The notes under the pieces are model-generated. The model saw nothing but the letters and a program-made list of their open reading frames with translations, was not told the origin of the DNA and searched no databases. DNA of 55,457 bases from positions 1-55,457 of the forward strand of contig CAZPDM010000021.1 in NCBI GenBank assembly GCA_964585305.1. The letters run 5' to 3'. Position 1 is the stretch's first letter. Every line of letters begins with the position of its first letter. Source of the DNA: CAZPDM01 sp964585305. GTDB taxonomy: Bacteria; Planctomycetota; Uabimicrobiia; Uabimicrobiales; JABWCH01. This document shows, piece by piece, positions 8,976 to 17,108 of this stretch. The position numbers and the translations under genes are program-made.

Positions 8976-9012
8976 AAGATGCTAATTTAAGAAAGGAAAA
9001 TTATTTTTATCT

Positions 9013-9291
9013 ATGAAAATAAAGATAAATTACTATGGGAAATTAAAGATTATTTCTCAGAAAGATCAAGAAATATTTGAATGTCAAGATATTTTTTCTA
9101 TTTTAGAAATGGTCGTAGAACTTTCTAAAAAATATGGTAAAGATTTTCAAGATATAGTACTTGATACTAATAATCAATTGAAACCATCTTTATTAGTTGT
9201 TGTTAATAGCAACACAGTGGATAAAACTAAACCGTTTGCATTGAAAGATGGGGACGAAATAAAACTTTTAATAGCTATTGCAGGTGGATAG
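9013..9291 (+). CDS. MoaD/ThiS-like ubiquitin-fold sulfur carrier
   Basis: A 92-residue protein, MKIKINYYGKLKII at the start and LLIAIAGG at the end. Size, the ALKDGDEIKLL segment and the C-terminal Gly-Gly define the beta-grasp sulfur carriers. The exposed GG is the adenylation and thiocarboxylation site, so no proteolytic maturation appears needed. The ATG follows AAGGAAAA (~14 nt upstream). Its place directly after JAB and E1 genes makes a complete carrier module. No molybdopterin gene lies nearby, and the surrounding synthase genes suggest a natural-product role. Confidence 0.92.
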   Translation: MKIKINYYGKLKIISQKDQEIFECQDIFSILEMVVELSKKYGKDFQDIVLDTNNQLKPSLLVVVNSNTVDKTKPFALKDGDEIKLLIAIAGG

Positions 9292-9320
9292 AAACTTTAA
9301 ATTGTTAAATAACTAAAGGA

Positions 9321-9359
9321 CACGGTTTTCCTTCATTAAAGGAAGGTATTTCCACCGTG
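9321..9359 (+). promoter_or_regulatory. Two-part hairpin before the acyl ligase gene
   Basis: CACGGT (9321-9326) pairs with ACCGTG (9354-9359), and inside it CCTTC (9330-9334) pairs with GAAGG (9342-9346) around a 7-nt loop. It lies 7 nt before the ATG and could hide the AAGGAAGG ribosome site at 9339-9346. No T-run follows, so it is not a standard terminator; a translational switch is possible. Confidence 0.45.
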
Positions 9360-9366
9360 AATATTT

Positions 9367-10869
9367 ATGAATTATTGTGATATAGTTTTTGAAAAACAAG
9401 GAAAATATCTTAGCAACATTGCATTAGTAGATGGCGAAAATGGAAGAACTTATACTTATCAACAACTTCAGGAAAAAGTAAAAATTCTGGGAAGTTATTT
9501 AAAGTCTTTGAATTTCCCAGAAAAAAGTACTATTGCAACACATTTATATAATAGCGCGGAAGCAGTGATAAGCCACTTAGCTATTCAATATGCTGGATTT
9601 GTCTCCTGTTTGTTAGACTCCTTATATAAACCTTTGGAATTGCTTTATTATTTGGAAGATTGTAAAGCCGTTTGTTTACTTACTCATTTAAATAAGCCAG
9701 AGGAATTATCTGTTTTGCCTAAAAATATTAAGGTTATCCAAGATCATCAAATAGAGAGTCTTGCCAGCACTCCTTCTGATTTTAATATTTTACCTGAGCC
9801 ATATAATTTTCAAGAAAATGAGTTTTGTTCTTTATTTTATACATCAGGGACAACAAGCCGACCTAAAGGTGTAATGTTATGCCCAAGATGTTTTAAGTTT
9901 ATCATAAAAATAATTCAGATGGATACCTATCCTTATATAGAAACCGATAAGTTATTAGATTTTCTACCTTTTTCACATGTTTTTGCCTGCAAGTTTATTT
10001 TTTTCTCTGCAATGATTACGGGAGGCACTTTTGTCATTTTAAGATCATTTCAACCACATAAGATTTTAAATATAATAGATAAACAAAATATTACACATAT
10101 ATTTGGAGTTCCTGCTCATTATCAACAATTGTTGAGACAACCTGATGCAATTCCAATATTGAAAAAATTAAAAGTTGCGTTCTCTGGAGCAGCACCTCTC
10201 AAAATGGATACTGCTACAAAATGGAAAGAATTAGTGGGATTTTATTTAGATGAAGGATGCGGGCTTACTGAAACATGTACTTTAATGTGCATTCGAAAAA
10301 ATTCTTTCCCAGAACCTCTGGGCAATGTAGGAAAGCCGCCAAGACTTTTAGAATTACAAATTGTAGATGATTTTGGAAATCCTGTTCCTGATGGGACTAT
10401 TGGAGAAGTGGTTGTTAAAGGTCCAACTGTAATGTTAGGATATTTAAATCGTCCGGAGGAAACTGAGAAAACTTTGCGTAATGGTTGTGTTTATACTGGC
10501 GATTATGGCATGAAAACTCAGGATGGAGATCTTGTTCTTCATGGCAGAAAAAAAGAATTTATCAATATTGCTGGGAAAAAAGTTGCATCATTTGAAATTG
10601 AGGCTGTATTGAATGAACATCCAAATATTGCAGAGTCGGCAGTGATCGGCATTCCTGACGAAACTTATGGTGAAGTTGCTAAAGCATATATACGATTAAA
10701 AAAAGAAGATCATTCTTTGACTGAAAGAATGATAATTAAACATTGCCAAAATTCGTTGGCATCATTTAAAGTACCAAAAATTGTTGTTTTTGTTCAAGAC
10801 TTTCCACGAAATAATCTAGGTAAAATTGATAGAAATCAATTAAAACTTAGTCATCTACAAAAATCCTAG
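9367..10869 (+). CDS. AMP-forming acyl-CoA/acyl-ACP synthetase
   Basis: A 500-residue member of the ANL superfamily: P-loop YTSGTTSRPKGVM (~158), DEGCGLTET (~298), YTGDYG (~377) and the C-terminal catalytic Lys motif LGKIDRNQ (~484). It activates a carboxylic acid as acyl-AMP and passes it to CoA, a carrier thiol or another nucleophile. In thioacid pathways such as that of thioplatensimycin, an acyl-CoA synthetase prepares the acid that meets a sulfur-carrier thiocarboxylate, so its position directly after the MoaD-like gene is suggestive. The substrate cannot be read from sequence. A hairpin lies just before its start. Confidence 0.92.
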   Translation: MNYCDIVFEKQGKYLSNIALVDGENGRTYTYQQLQEKVKILGSYLKSLNFPEKSTIATHLYNSAEAVISHLAIQYAGFVSCLLDSLYKPLELLYYLEDCKAVCLLTHLNKPEELSVLPKNIKVIQDHQIESLASTPSDFNILPEPYNFQENEFCSLFYTSGTTSRPKGVMLCPRCFKFIIKIIQMDTYPYIETDKLLDFLPFSHVFACKFIFFSAMITGGTFVILRSFQPHKILNIIDKQNITHIFGVPAHYQQLLRQPDAIPILKKLKVAFSGAAPLKMDTATKWKELVGFYLDEGCGLTETCTLMCIRKNSFPEPLGNVGKPPRLLELQIVDDFGNPVPDGTIGEVVVKGPTVMLGYLNRPEETEKTLRNGCVYTGDYGMKTQDGDLVLHGRKKEFINIAGKKVASFEIEAVLNEHPNIAESAVIGIPDETYGEVAKAYIRLKKEDHSLTERMIIKHCQNSLASFKVPKIVVFVQDFPRNNLGKIDRNQLKLSHLQKS

Positions 10870-10885
10870 TAGCTTTATTTATTTC

Positions 10886-10919
10886 AAGTTTATTGTCATT
10901 TTTTGATGACAATAAACTT
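10886..10919 (+). terminator. Perfect 14-bp hairpin between ligase and KAS III-like gene
   Basis: AAGTTTATTGTCAT and ATGACAATAAACTT form a perfect stem with a 6-nt loop. It starts 16 nt after the ligase stop and ends 18 nt before the next ATG. The 3' flank (TTAACTTTTAGG) is only mildly T-rich, so it may be an attenuator or RNA-processing site rather than a full terminator. Confidence 0.45.
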
Positions 10920-10937
10920 TAACTTTTAGGAAATGCA

Positions 10938-11984
10938 ATGGAAGAAAATCGAAAATATTTCTTTCCAATATCTAAAAAATCCAGAATAAAAAAATTCTGC
11001 AAGATTATTTCAACATCATCCTACTTTCCAGAAAATATTGTAACGAATAAACAAATCATTGAAGAAAATCATCTTCCTGTTACAGATATTGCAATTAAAA
11101 AAGCATTGGGAATATCCCAACGAAGAGTTGCTGATAAAAATTTGTCAGACTCAGATATTCTTACAAAAGCAGCAGAAATCTGTCTTAAAAATGTTGGGAT
11201 AGAGCCAGAACGACTAACTCGCTTGATTGTTACCAAATTTTTGGGCGATCATTTAATGCCGCCAACTTCTTGCATGATCCAAAAAAAATTGAAAAGCAAA
11301 ACAGCCTTTCATTGTTATGATATAGAAGGCGGAATAAATTCCTTTTTAACGGCTTTTGATATGGCTTCGAAATATATTAGCACAGGAGATGAATATGTTT
11401 TACTACTCTCCGGCGGTATTATCAATTGCTTAGTTAATAAAAAAGACCCCCGTGTAGCATTTTTATTTGGAGATGGTGCTGCATCTATTTTATTAGGATT
11501 AGCAGAAGAGCCTCATTTTTTAGCATCATACTTCTATACTAATTATGAATATTACGATCATGCACGTTCTGGTGGTCAAGCAAGTCATCTTCCTGATGAT
11601 ATGTATACAAATAAAAATTACGAAGCATTATATGATCTTTATGAAATGCAAAATTGGAAAGAAAGTATTGATTTTTATTTACAGGCAACAGATGTAATAA
11701 AAGATGCCTTATTATCGCAAAGCAATCTTTCTATGAAAGATATAGACTTTGTTTTAGTTACAGAAAATAATAAGCAAATTCGAGATTTGACACTAGAGAA
11801 ACTAGGAGTATCTTCGGAGAAAAGTTTTTCTGTCATTGAAAATTATGGAAATACTATGTCAGCGATGTTGCCTATCTTATTTGATCACACTCTTCACGAA
11901 GGAAAAATAAAAGCTGGAATGAATCTCATGCTGATTTCTCATGGTGAAGGTGCAAGTGGCGGCGGAGTTATTTATAGAGTATAA
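10938..11984 (+). CDS. KAS III-like protein lacking the catalytic cysteine
   Basis: A 348-residue thiolase-fold protein of the 3-oxoacyl-ACP synthase III group: PENIVTNKQI near the start, VAFLFGDGAASILLG, YGNTMSAMLPI and a C-terminal HGEGASGGG. Where active enzymes have the nucleophile in a context like DISAACSGF, this one reads DIEGGINSF, with Ile133 instead of Cys. The usual active-site His region reads VLVTENNKQI. It is therefore probably a non-condensing partner, as PqsB is to PqsC, paired with the active-Cys homologue at 12618. AGGAAA precedes the ATG. Confidence 0.88.
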   Translation: MEENRKYFFPISKKSRIKKFCKIISTSSYFPENIVTNKQIIEENHLPVTDIAIKKALGISQRRVADKNLSDSDILTKAAEICLKNVGIEPERLTRLIVTKFLGDHLMPPTSCMIQKKLKSKTAFHCYDIEGGINSFLTAFDMASKYISTGDEYVLLLSGGIINCLVNKKDPRVAFLFGDGAASILLGLAEEPHFLASYFYTNYEYYDHARSGGQASHLPDDMYTNKNYEALYDLYEMQNWKESIDFYLQATDVIKDALLSQSNLSMKDIDFVLVTENNKQIRDLTLEKLGVSSEKSFSVIENYGNTMSAMLPILFDHTLHEGKIKAGMNLMLISHGEGASGGGVIYRV

Positions 11985-12006
11985 GTCTATAAGGAAAGAA
12001 ATATAC

Positions 12007-12576
12007 ATGGATACAATAATTTATGATAAAGCAAAACAAATCATCACAGAATATTTAAGATTAGAAAAAGATGAAATCCATCCCGATACACATCTTGTAA
12101 ATGATCTTGGGGTAGATTCATTATCTCTTGTTGAGCTGGCATTTAGATTATCCGAGGCCTTTTCTATTAAGATGATAGAAGCGGATGAAAATCGCTTAAT
12201 ATTTAAAAATTTAATTGATTATATAGAGAAGCAAAAACAAATAACATCAACATTTCCTGAATTTATTGCAAATTTCCCAGAAGTCGATATGCCAATGAAA
12301 GGAATACGCGGAAAATTTTTACAAGCTGGAGATCATCAAGTAGTATTTTGGAACATCGATCCCATGACTCTTCCCCCTCATAAACATGGAGCGCAATATG
12401 GAATTATTGTAGAAGGAGAAATGACTCTTGTTATTGGGGAAGAAAGAAAATTCTTAAAAAAAGGCGATGAATTATATATCCCTGCTGGAGTAGAACATTA
12501 TGTAATTGTTCATTCTCCTTTACGAGTGGTAGATTTCTTTGCAGAACCAAATCGAGTTAAAGCGAAAAAATCTTAA
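12007..12576 (+). CDS. Acyl carrier protein fused to a cupin domain
   Basis: A 190-residue two-domain protein. Residues ~1-78 are an acyl carrier domain with NDLGVDSLSLVEL and Ser38 as the expected phosphopantetheine site. Residues ~100-180 are a small cupin: PPHKHGAQYGIIVEG, GDELYIPAGVEHY, with His residues that could bind a metal. ATG 12007 is chosen because AAGGAAAG lies just upstream and the carrier homology begins there; a longer frame would overlap the previous gene. It sits between the two KAS III-like genes. The cupin may act on, or sense, the carrier-bound acyl group. I know no named protein with exactly this pairing. Confidence 0.88.
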   Translation: MDTIIYDKAKQIITEYLRLEKDEIHPDTHLVNDLGVDSLSLVELAFRLSEAFSIKMIEADENRLIFKNLIDYIEKQKQITSTFPEFIANFPEVDMPMKGIRGKFLQAGDHQVVFWNIDPMTLPPHKHGAQYGIIVEGEMTLVIGEERKFLKKGDELYIPAGVEHYVIVHSPLRVVDFFAEPNRVKAKKS

Positions 12577-12617
12577 GTATATCTTTATTTTGAAGCAAAA
12601 TTTTCAAGGAATTTTAA

Positions 12618-13661
12618 ATGGCTTCACATTTAATATATCCAGAATGCAAAGAATGGAATATCGATCGTCATGCTGAAATTATTTCTGTCGGCGGATATGT
12701 TCCTGAAACTGTTTTTACAAATCAAGATATTATCCAAAAATATAACATATTAGCAACGGATCGAGCGATAGAATATTCAATCGGTATAAGGGAAAGAAGA
12801 TGGGCTGATCCAGAAGCATTACCTTCAGAGCTTTTAGTGAAAGCCGCTCAACAATGTATTGAACAAGCTAATATTGCTCCAGATAAAATCAATCGAATAC
12901 TTTATGCTAAAATGGTAGGAGATAGATTTGTTCCATCTACTGCTATTGAAGTACTGAGGAAATTAAAAATAAAAAAGGGAATCCCAGCATTTGATATATC
13001 AGCCGCGTGTAGTGGATTTATGCATGCTTTGGATATGGCTGTTCGATATATTGATGCAGGAGATGATTATGTTTTAGTTTTAGCTGGTGCTATTGGGAGC
13101 AAGTCTATCAATAAACAAATAAATAAAAAAGACACTAAAACTATATTTCTGCTTGGGGATGGCATGGCTGCCATGCTAGTAGGACATTCCGAACAAAAAC
13201 ATTTTATTGCTTCCTATTTATATACAGATAATAATTATTATGATGCTGCATATATTCCTTATGGGACTACACTATTAAATAATTCTCAAGCAGATATAAA
13301 CAATGAAATTTTTAATATGCAGATGAAAGATGGAAGAATTGTACATGAAGCAACTGTAAATTCTGCATATGATATTGCTACAAGATTACTCAAACAGACA
13401 AATATGAATCTTGATAGTATAGATTTTTTTATTACGAGTGATCAAACTACTTATATTTGGGAAGATTCTTTAAGAAAACTGAATATTCCTAAAGAAAAAA
13501 GTTTAAGTTTGTTTCATAAATATGGAAATACTGTCGCTGCAATGAGTCCTTTGATTTTAAATGAGTTGATCATTACTAATAAATTAAAAAGAGGCATGAC
13601 TGTTATGATGATGGCTCATGGAGCTGGTTCTAGCGGCGGTGGAATGATTTTTAAATACTAG
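12618..13661 (+). CDS. KAS III-like condensing or acyl-transfer enzyme (catalytic Cys present)
   Basis: A 347-residue homologue of the protein at 10938. It keeps the nucleophile in DISAACSGFMHAL (Cys131), the dimer-core motif FLLGDGMAAMLVG, the Asn motif KYGNTVAAM and the C-terminal HGAGSSGGG. The segment that holds the active-site His in FabH (HQAN) reads ITSDQTTYIW, so the catalytic set is altered. It could condense an activated acyl group with a carrier-bound extender or transfer an acyl chain, as CerJ/PqsC-type relatives do. AAGGAA precedes the ATG. It is likely to form a heterodimer with the Cys-less paralogue. Confidence 0.88.
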   Translation: MASHLIYPECKEWNIDRHAEIISVGGYVPETVFTNQDIIQKYNILATDRAIEYSIGIRERRWADPEALPSELLVKAAQQCIEQANIAPDKINRILYAKMVGDRFVPSTAIEVLRKLKIKKGIPAFDISAACSGFMHALDMAVRYIDAGDDYVLVLAGAIGSKSINKQINKKDTKTIFLLGDGMAAMLVGHSEQKHFIASYLYTDNNYYDAAYIPYGTTLLNNSQADINNEIFNMQMKDGRIVHEATVNSAYDIATRLLKQTNMNLDSIDFFITSDQTTYIWEDSLRKLNIPKEKSLSLFHKYGNTVAAMSPLILNELIITNKLKRGMTVMMMAHGAGSSGGGMIFKY

Positions 13662-13695
13662 TTTTTATTTTAACAATTTTTTTTAAGGAATAAAA

Positions 13696-14787
13696 ATGGC
13701 AAGAACAGTATGTAAAAATTGCCTTATTGATTCGAAATGCCCAGATACTACTATTGATGCGAACTGCATTTGCAATTTTTGCCATGATGTAGAAAAGGGT
13801 GTAAAGCCATTGCATTATCAGGATGAAACAAAGCGCAAACAATTTGCTGAAGAGCTTGATACAATACTTAAAAATACTCGGGGCACTAAAGACTATGATT
13901 GTGTAGTTGGCTTTAGCGGAGGAAAAGATAGCATATATCTTCTTCATAAACTTCGCAAAGATTATCCCAATCTTCGGATCATTGCTGCAACCATAGATAT
14001 GTATTTTATGAATAAGAATGCTTATCAAAACTTTGAAATGACTCTTGAAAAGCTAAACATAGATCATGTTATTATCAGCTATCGAAAGAGTTTTTATAAA
14101 AAATTCTACAAATATCTGCTGGAACATCGTCCGGAATATGGTTATAAAAAAGGTTTGGAAGTAGAAAAATTAAAAGAAGAAGATAAAGGTTTATGTATTT
14201 ATTGTGGTCAGGTCATGCATGGTTATCTTTTAAAATATGCGCATGAAAATCAAATACCTCTTGTTTTAAAAGGATATTCTCCTGGCCAGCCAGTATGGAT
14301 GTATTTTGAAGAAGAAGTTAACGAAGATCATACGCCTCCTTTTATGTACCAAGAACCTTTTACTGAGGAAGATCGGAATTATTGTTGGAATCCCAAGAAA
14401 TATCCAGAAGGCACAAAATTCCCACGTATACTTGCTCCTCTTCATGTTTGGGATTACAATGTTGAAAACATCAAAAAGGAAATCATTTCTGCAGGTTTGA
14501 CAACAGAAAAAAACTATGGGCCGGCGGAAACGAATTGCTATCTTAATTTCTTTATGACTTTTATCGATTACCGTTTAAATGGCTATTTTAATATGCTTCC
14601 GTATATTAGTTATCTTATCCGCAATGGTTTTGGCGGAAAAGAAGCCTGGACAAAGACTATTAGAATCGTTAATTTCTTTGCTCCTTTGACAAAACATCCA
14701 AAAATTAAGGAAATTGAGAAAAAATTAGGTGTTAATGCAGATGAATTGCTTGCAAAATATAAAGCACAAAAAGCAGAGAAAAAATAA
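13696..14787 (+). CDS. PP-loop ATPase of the N-acetyl sugar amidotransferase-like family
   Basis: A 363-residue protein. The N-terminus holds cysteines C6, C9, C15, C24, C26 and C29 (CKNC ... CICNFC), a likely metal site. VVGFSGGKDSIYLLHKL (PP-loop SGGKDS, 74-79) binds ATP for substrate adenylation. A second pair CIYCG lies near 167. This layout matches the WbuX/WbpG amidotransferase group, and PP-loop enzymes with Cys pairs also perform thiolation. It adenylates a carbonyl and exchanges oxygen for nitrogen or sulfur. Next to a complete sulfur-carrier module, sulfur transfer is the more interesting option, but amidation cannot be excluded; no glutaminase partner is seen nearby. Confidence 0.82.
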   Translation: MARTVCKNCLIDSKCPDTTIDANCICNFCHDVEKGVKPLHYQDETKRKQFAEELDTILKNTRGTKDYDCVVGFSGGKDSIYLLHKLRKDYPNLRIIAATIDMYFMNKNAYQNFEMTLEKLNIDHVIISYRKSFYKKFYKYLLEHRPEYGYKKGLEVEKLKEEDKGLCIYCGQVMHGYLLKYAHENQIPLVLKGYSPGQPVWMYFEEEVNEDHTPPFMYQEPFTEEDRNYCWNPKKYPEGTKFPRILAPLHVWDYNVENIKKEIISAGLTTEKNYGPAETNCYLNFFMTFIDYRLNGYFNMLPYISYLIRNGFGGKEAWTKTIRIVNFFAPLTKHPKIKEIEKKLGVNADELLAKYKAQKAEKK

Positions 14788-14888
14788 AGAAAAATTTTTC
14801 TGCTTTTTCAAGATTTCCTTTTTTCCTGATGTGAATGATTTCTCTTATTTCTATTTCCACAATAGAAAAATTTTTTTAGGAATTACTG

Positions 14889-15578
14889 ATGGCTGAATAT
14901 ATTGTCCAAGTAGATAATATAACAAAAAGATACCTATTAGGGAAAACTACAGTCGATGCCCTTAAGGGAGTATCTCTACAGATAGAAAAAGGCTCTTTGT
15001 GTGCTTTAGTTGGTGAATCTGGTAGTGGAAAAACGACCACATTGGATCTCATTGGTGGATTAGCAAAACCAACTGAAGGAAAAATTATCATTGGTGGGCA
15101 GGATGTTACAACCCTTAATGATAAGGAAACATCATATTTCCGTCGAAAAAATGTTGGTTTCATTTTTCAAACTTTCAATCTTATTGAAGTATATACAGCA
15201 TACGAAAATGTTGAATATGCCTTACAACTTGCTGGAACTCCTAAAACTGAACGTCGGGATCTTGTTCTTGATATTATGAAAAGAATTGGGATGGAAAAAT
15301 TTATCAACCATCGTCCCAATGAACTTTCTGGCGGACAACGTCAAAGGGTAGCAATTGCAAGAGCCTTAGTTAAAAGACCCCATATTGTTTTAGCTGATGA
15401 GCCAACTGCTAACCTCGATTCTGCTACTGGCCAGAACATTCTTAGTATTATGAAAGAACTTAATGCAGAATTAGGAAGCACCTTTATTATTGCTACTCAC
15501 TCTACTGAAGTGATCAAAATTGCAAAAACTGTCTTTAGACTGAGTGATGGAAAATTAGCGAATACGGAAACTTACTAA
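14889..15578 (+). CDS. ABC transporter ATP-binding protein (MacB/LolD type)
   Basis: A 229-residue ATPase with Walker A GESGSGKTT (~43), Q-loop FIFQTFNLIEVYTAYENVEYA, signature LSGGQRQR (~144) and Walker B IVLADEPTANLD (~164). The sequence around the Q-loop is typical of the lipoprotein-release/MacB family. It starts about 100 nt after the PP-loop gene with TAGGAA before the ATG, and ends 12 nt before the permease. It probably powers extraction or export of the locus product or of a lipoprotein. Confidence 0.95.
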   Translation: MAEYIVQVDNITKRYLLGKTTVDALKGVSLQIEKGSLCALVGESGSGKTTTLDLIGGLAKPTEGKIIIGGQDVTTLNDKETSYFRRKNVGFIFQTFNLIEVYTAYENVEYALQLAGTPKTERRDLVLDIMKRIGMEKFINHRPNELSGGQRQRVAIARALVKRPHIVLADEPTANLDSATGQNILSIMKELNAELGSTFIIATHSTEVIKIAKTVFRLSDGKLANTETY

Positions 15579-15590
15579 AAGGGAAACGAT

Positions 15591-17072
15591 ATGCTAGAAA
15601 AGCAAGAAATAGGCATGTATTTCATATTTTCTATTATTTTAGCTATATTTGTTATTTTGCTACTAACAAAACACCAACTGATAAGTTTAGCATGGCGTAA
15701 TATGCTGAAAAACCGAAGACGTACCATGATTTTATTATGTGTTATTGTTAGTGGTTTGGCTGGTGCTATGCAGTTTTTTGGCTTTGCACAAAATAGCTTA
15801 TATAATATCCGTGAACTTACAATAAAAAGTGGTTTAGGCCATATTCAGTTGTATAAAAAGGGCTTCCGAGAAGCTTCTGTAACAGATCGAATCAAATATA
15901 CTATTACCAATTACGAAGAACTAGCGCAGCTCATTTCTAATGAGCCAGAATTAAAACCTTATATTTTAGGCATCTCTGCGGAACTTAATTTTTCTGGGAT
16001 TGTTGCCTTAGATGGCAAATCTTCAATCTTTGTTGGTAAAGGCATAGATACTGCTAAATACAAACTATTTAGTGAAGCCGATAAAGTTATTGATGGAAAA
16101 CCATTGGAAGAAGCATTAGAAGCACGTGCAGCTAAAGAAGACCCTATCGTAAATGAAAGTGAAGAAATGTTTGAAGGCTTCACTGAAGGAAAAAACGAAC
16201 ATCCTGAAACAATGAAAAAAGAAATTTGGAGATCTACTGATCGTAAGAAAATTGCTATGGAAGCCCCGCCTGCTTTATCTGATACAGTATTGGGTGAAGG
16301 ATTGGCAAGAAGTCTAGGTGCTACATTAGGCGATCGTATGACTTTGGTTGTTTCCACCAAAAGTGGGGCTTTAAATGCTTTGGATGGTGATGTCCGTGGT
16401 GTTATCCGAGGATTTGCACAATCTTATAATGATACAATACTTAAAATTCCTTTAAAATACGCATGGAAACTTATGGGCGGAACATATATATCTAAAATGT
16501 GTATTTTACTGAAAGATACAGAAACTACGGATATTGTACATGCTAAAATTACTCAAATCATTGAAAAACGTGGTTGGGATTTGGAATGCGAAACATGGTT
16601 CCAAGAAGCAATAATGTATAAACAAGTAAGCAATATTCTTATGGCATTTTTTAGTGCTATTTCTTTTATCATTGGCTTAGTTGTTATTTTTTCTATCGCA
16701 AATGCTATGCTTATGAGTGTTATGGAACGCGTTCGTGAAATTGGGACTATTCGTGCTCTTGGAGAAACTAAAGGCGGAATTATGCAAATATTCCTTACCG
16801 AAGGTTTCATGATTGGTATTTTGGGTGGTTTTTTAGCCATTATTTTTGGCATTATTATTTCTTTATTTATCAATCATGTTGTAGGTGGTATTCCTATGCC
16901 TCCTCCTCCTGGTGGAAGCGAAAGTTATATTGCCCAGATTCGTGTTTTAGAATATCCTAGAATTTGGGTAACAGTGTTCAATATTGCTGTTATTGCGTCT
17001 ATTTTATCTTCCATTATTCCAGCTAGAAAAGCCTGCAATATGGAAGTTGCTACTGCAATCCGTTATATTTAA
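15591..17072 (+). CDS. MacB/LolC-like ABC permease (FtsX domain)
   Basis: A 493-residue membrane protein. An extra N-terminal helix (~8-26) precedes the usual LAWRNMLKNRRRT start of the family and the first FtsX helix (~45-65). A periplasmic domain (~70-340) follows, with an acidic insert (~175-205). The last part has three helices (~348-375, ~400-425, ~460-480), with the VMERVREIGTIRALG coupling motif between the first two. Such permeases do not form channels; they move substrates out of the outer leaflet of the inner membrane with the ATPase next door. The GGIPMPPPPGGSE loop between the last two helices is typical. A strong terminator follows. Confidence 0.93.
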   Translation: MLEKQEIGMYFIFSIILAIFVILLLTKHQLISLAWRNMLKNRRRTMILLCVIVSGLAGAMQFFGFAQNSLYNIRELTIKSGLGHIQLYKKGFREASVTDRIKYTITNYEELAQLISNEPELKPYILGISAELNFSGIVALDGKSSIFVGKGIDTAKYKLFSEADKVIDGKPLEEALEARAAKEDPIVNESEEMFEGFTEGKNEHPETMKKEIWRSTDRKKIAMEAPPALSDTVLGEGLARSLGATLGDRMTLVVSTKSGALNALDGDVRGVIRGFAQSYNDTILKIPLKYAWKLMGGTYISKMCILLKDTETTDIVHAKITQIIEKRGWDLECETWFQEAIMYKQVSNILMAFFSAISFIIGLVVIFSIANAMLMSVMERVREIGTIRALGETKGGIMQIFLTEGFMIGILGGFLAIIFGIIISLFINHVVGGIPMPPPPGGSESYIAQIRVLEYPRIWVTVFNIAVIASILSSIIPARKACNMEVATAIRYI

Positions 17073-17073
17073 C

Positions 17074-17108
17074 AAAAAAATCCCAGGCAAAAAGCCTGGG
17101 ATTTTTTT
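17074..17108. terminator. Bidirectional terminator between permease and selB
   Basis: AAAAAAATCCCAGGC and GCCTGGGATTTTTTT form a stem with an AAAAA loop and a T-run on each strand. It separates the + strand biosynthetic locus from the - strand selB, whose stop codon overlaps the T-run. Confidence 0.92.

Noticed and set aside
8169..9291. Thiamine or molybdopterin biosynthesis operon
   Set aside because: No thiG, thiH, thiC, moaA, moaE or similar gene is adjacent; the neighbours are lipid/polyketide enzymes. A shared housekeeping role cannot be fully excluded.
11941..12006. Longer start for the ACP-cupin gene inside the KAS III-like gene
   Set aside because: The extra residues match no carrier domain, while ATG 12007 has AAGGAAAG upstream.
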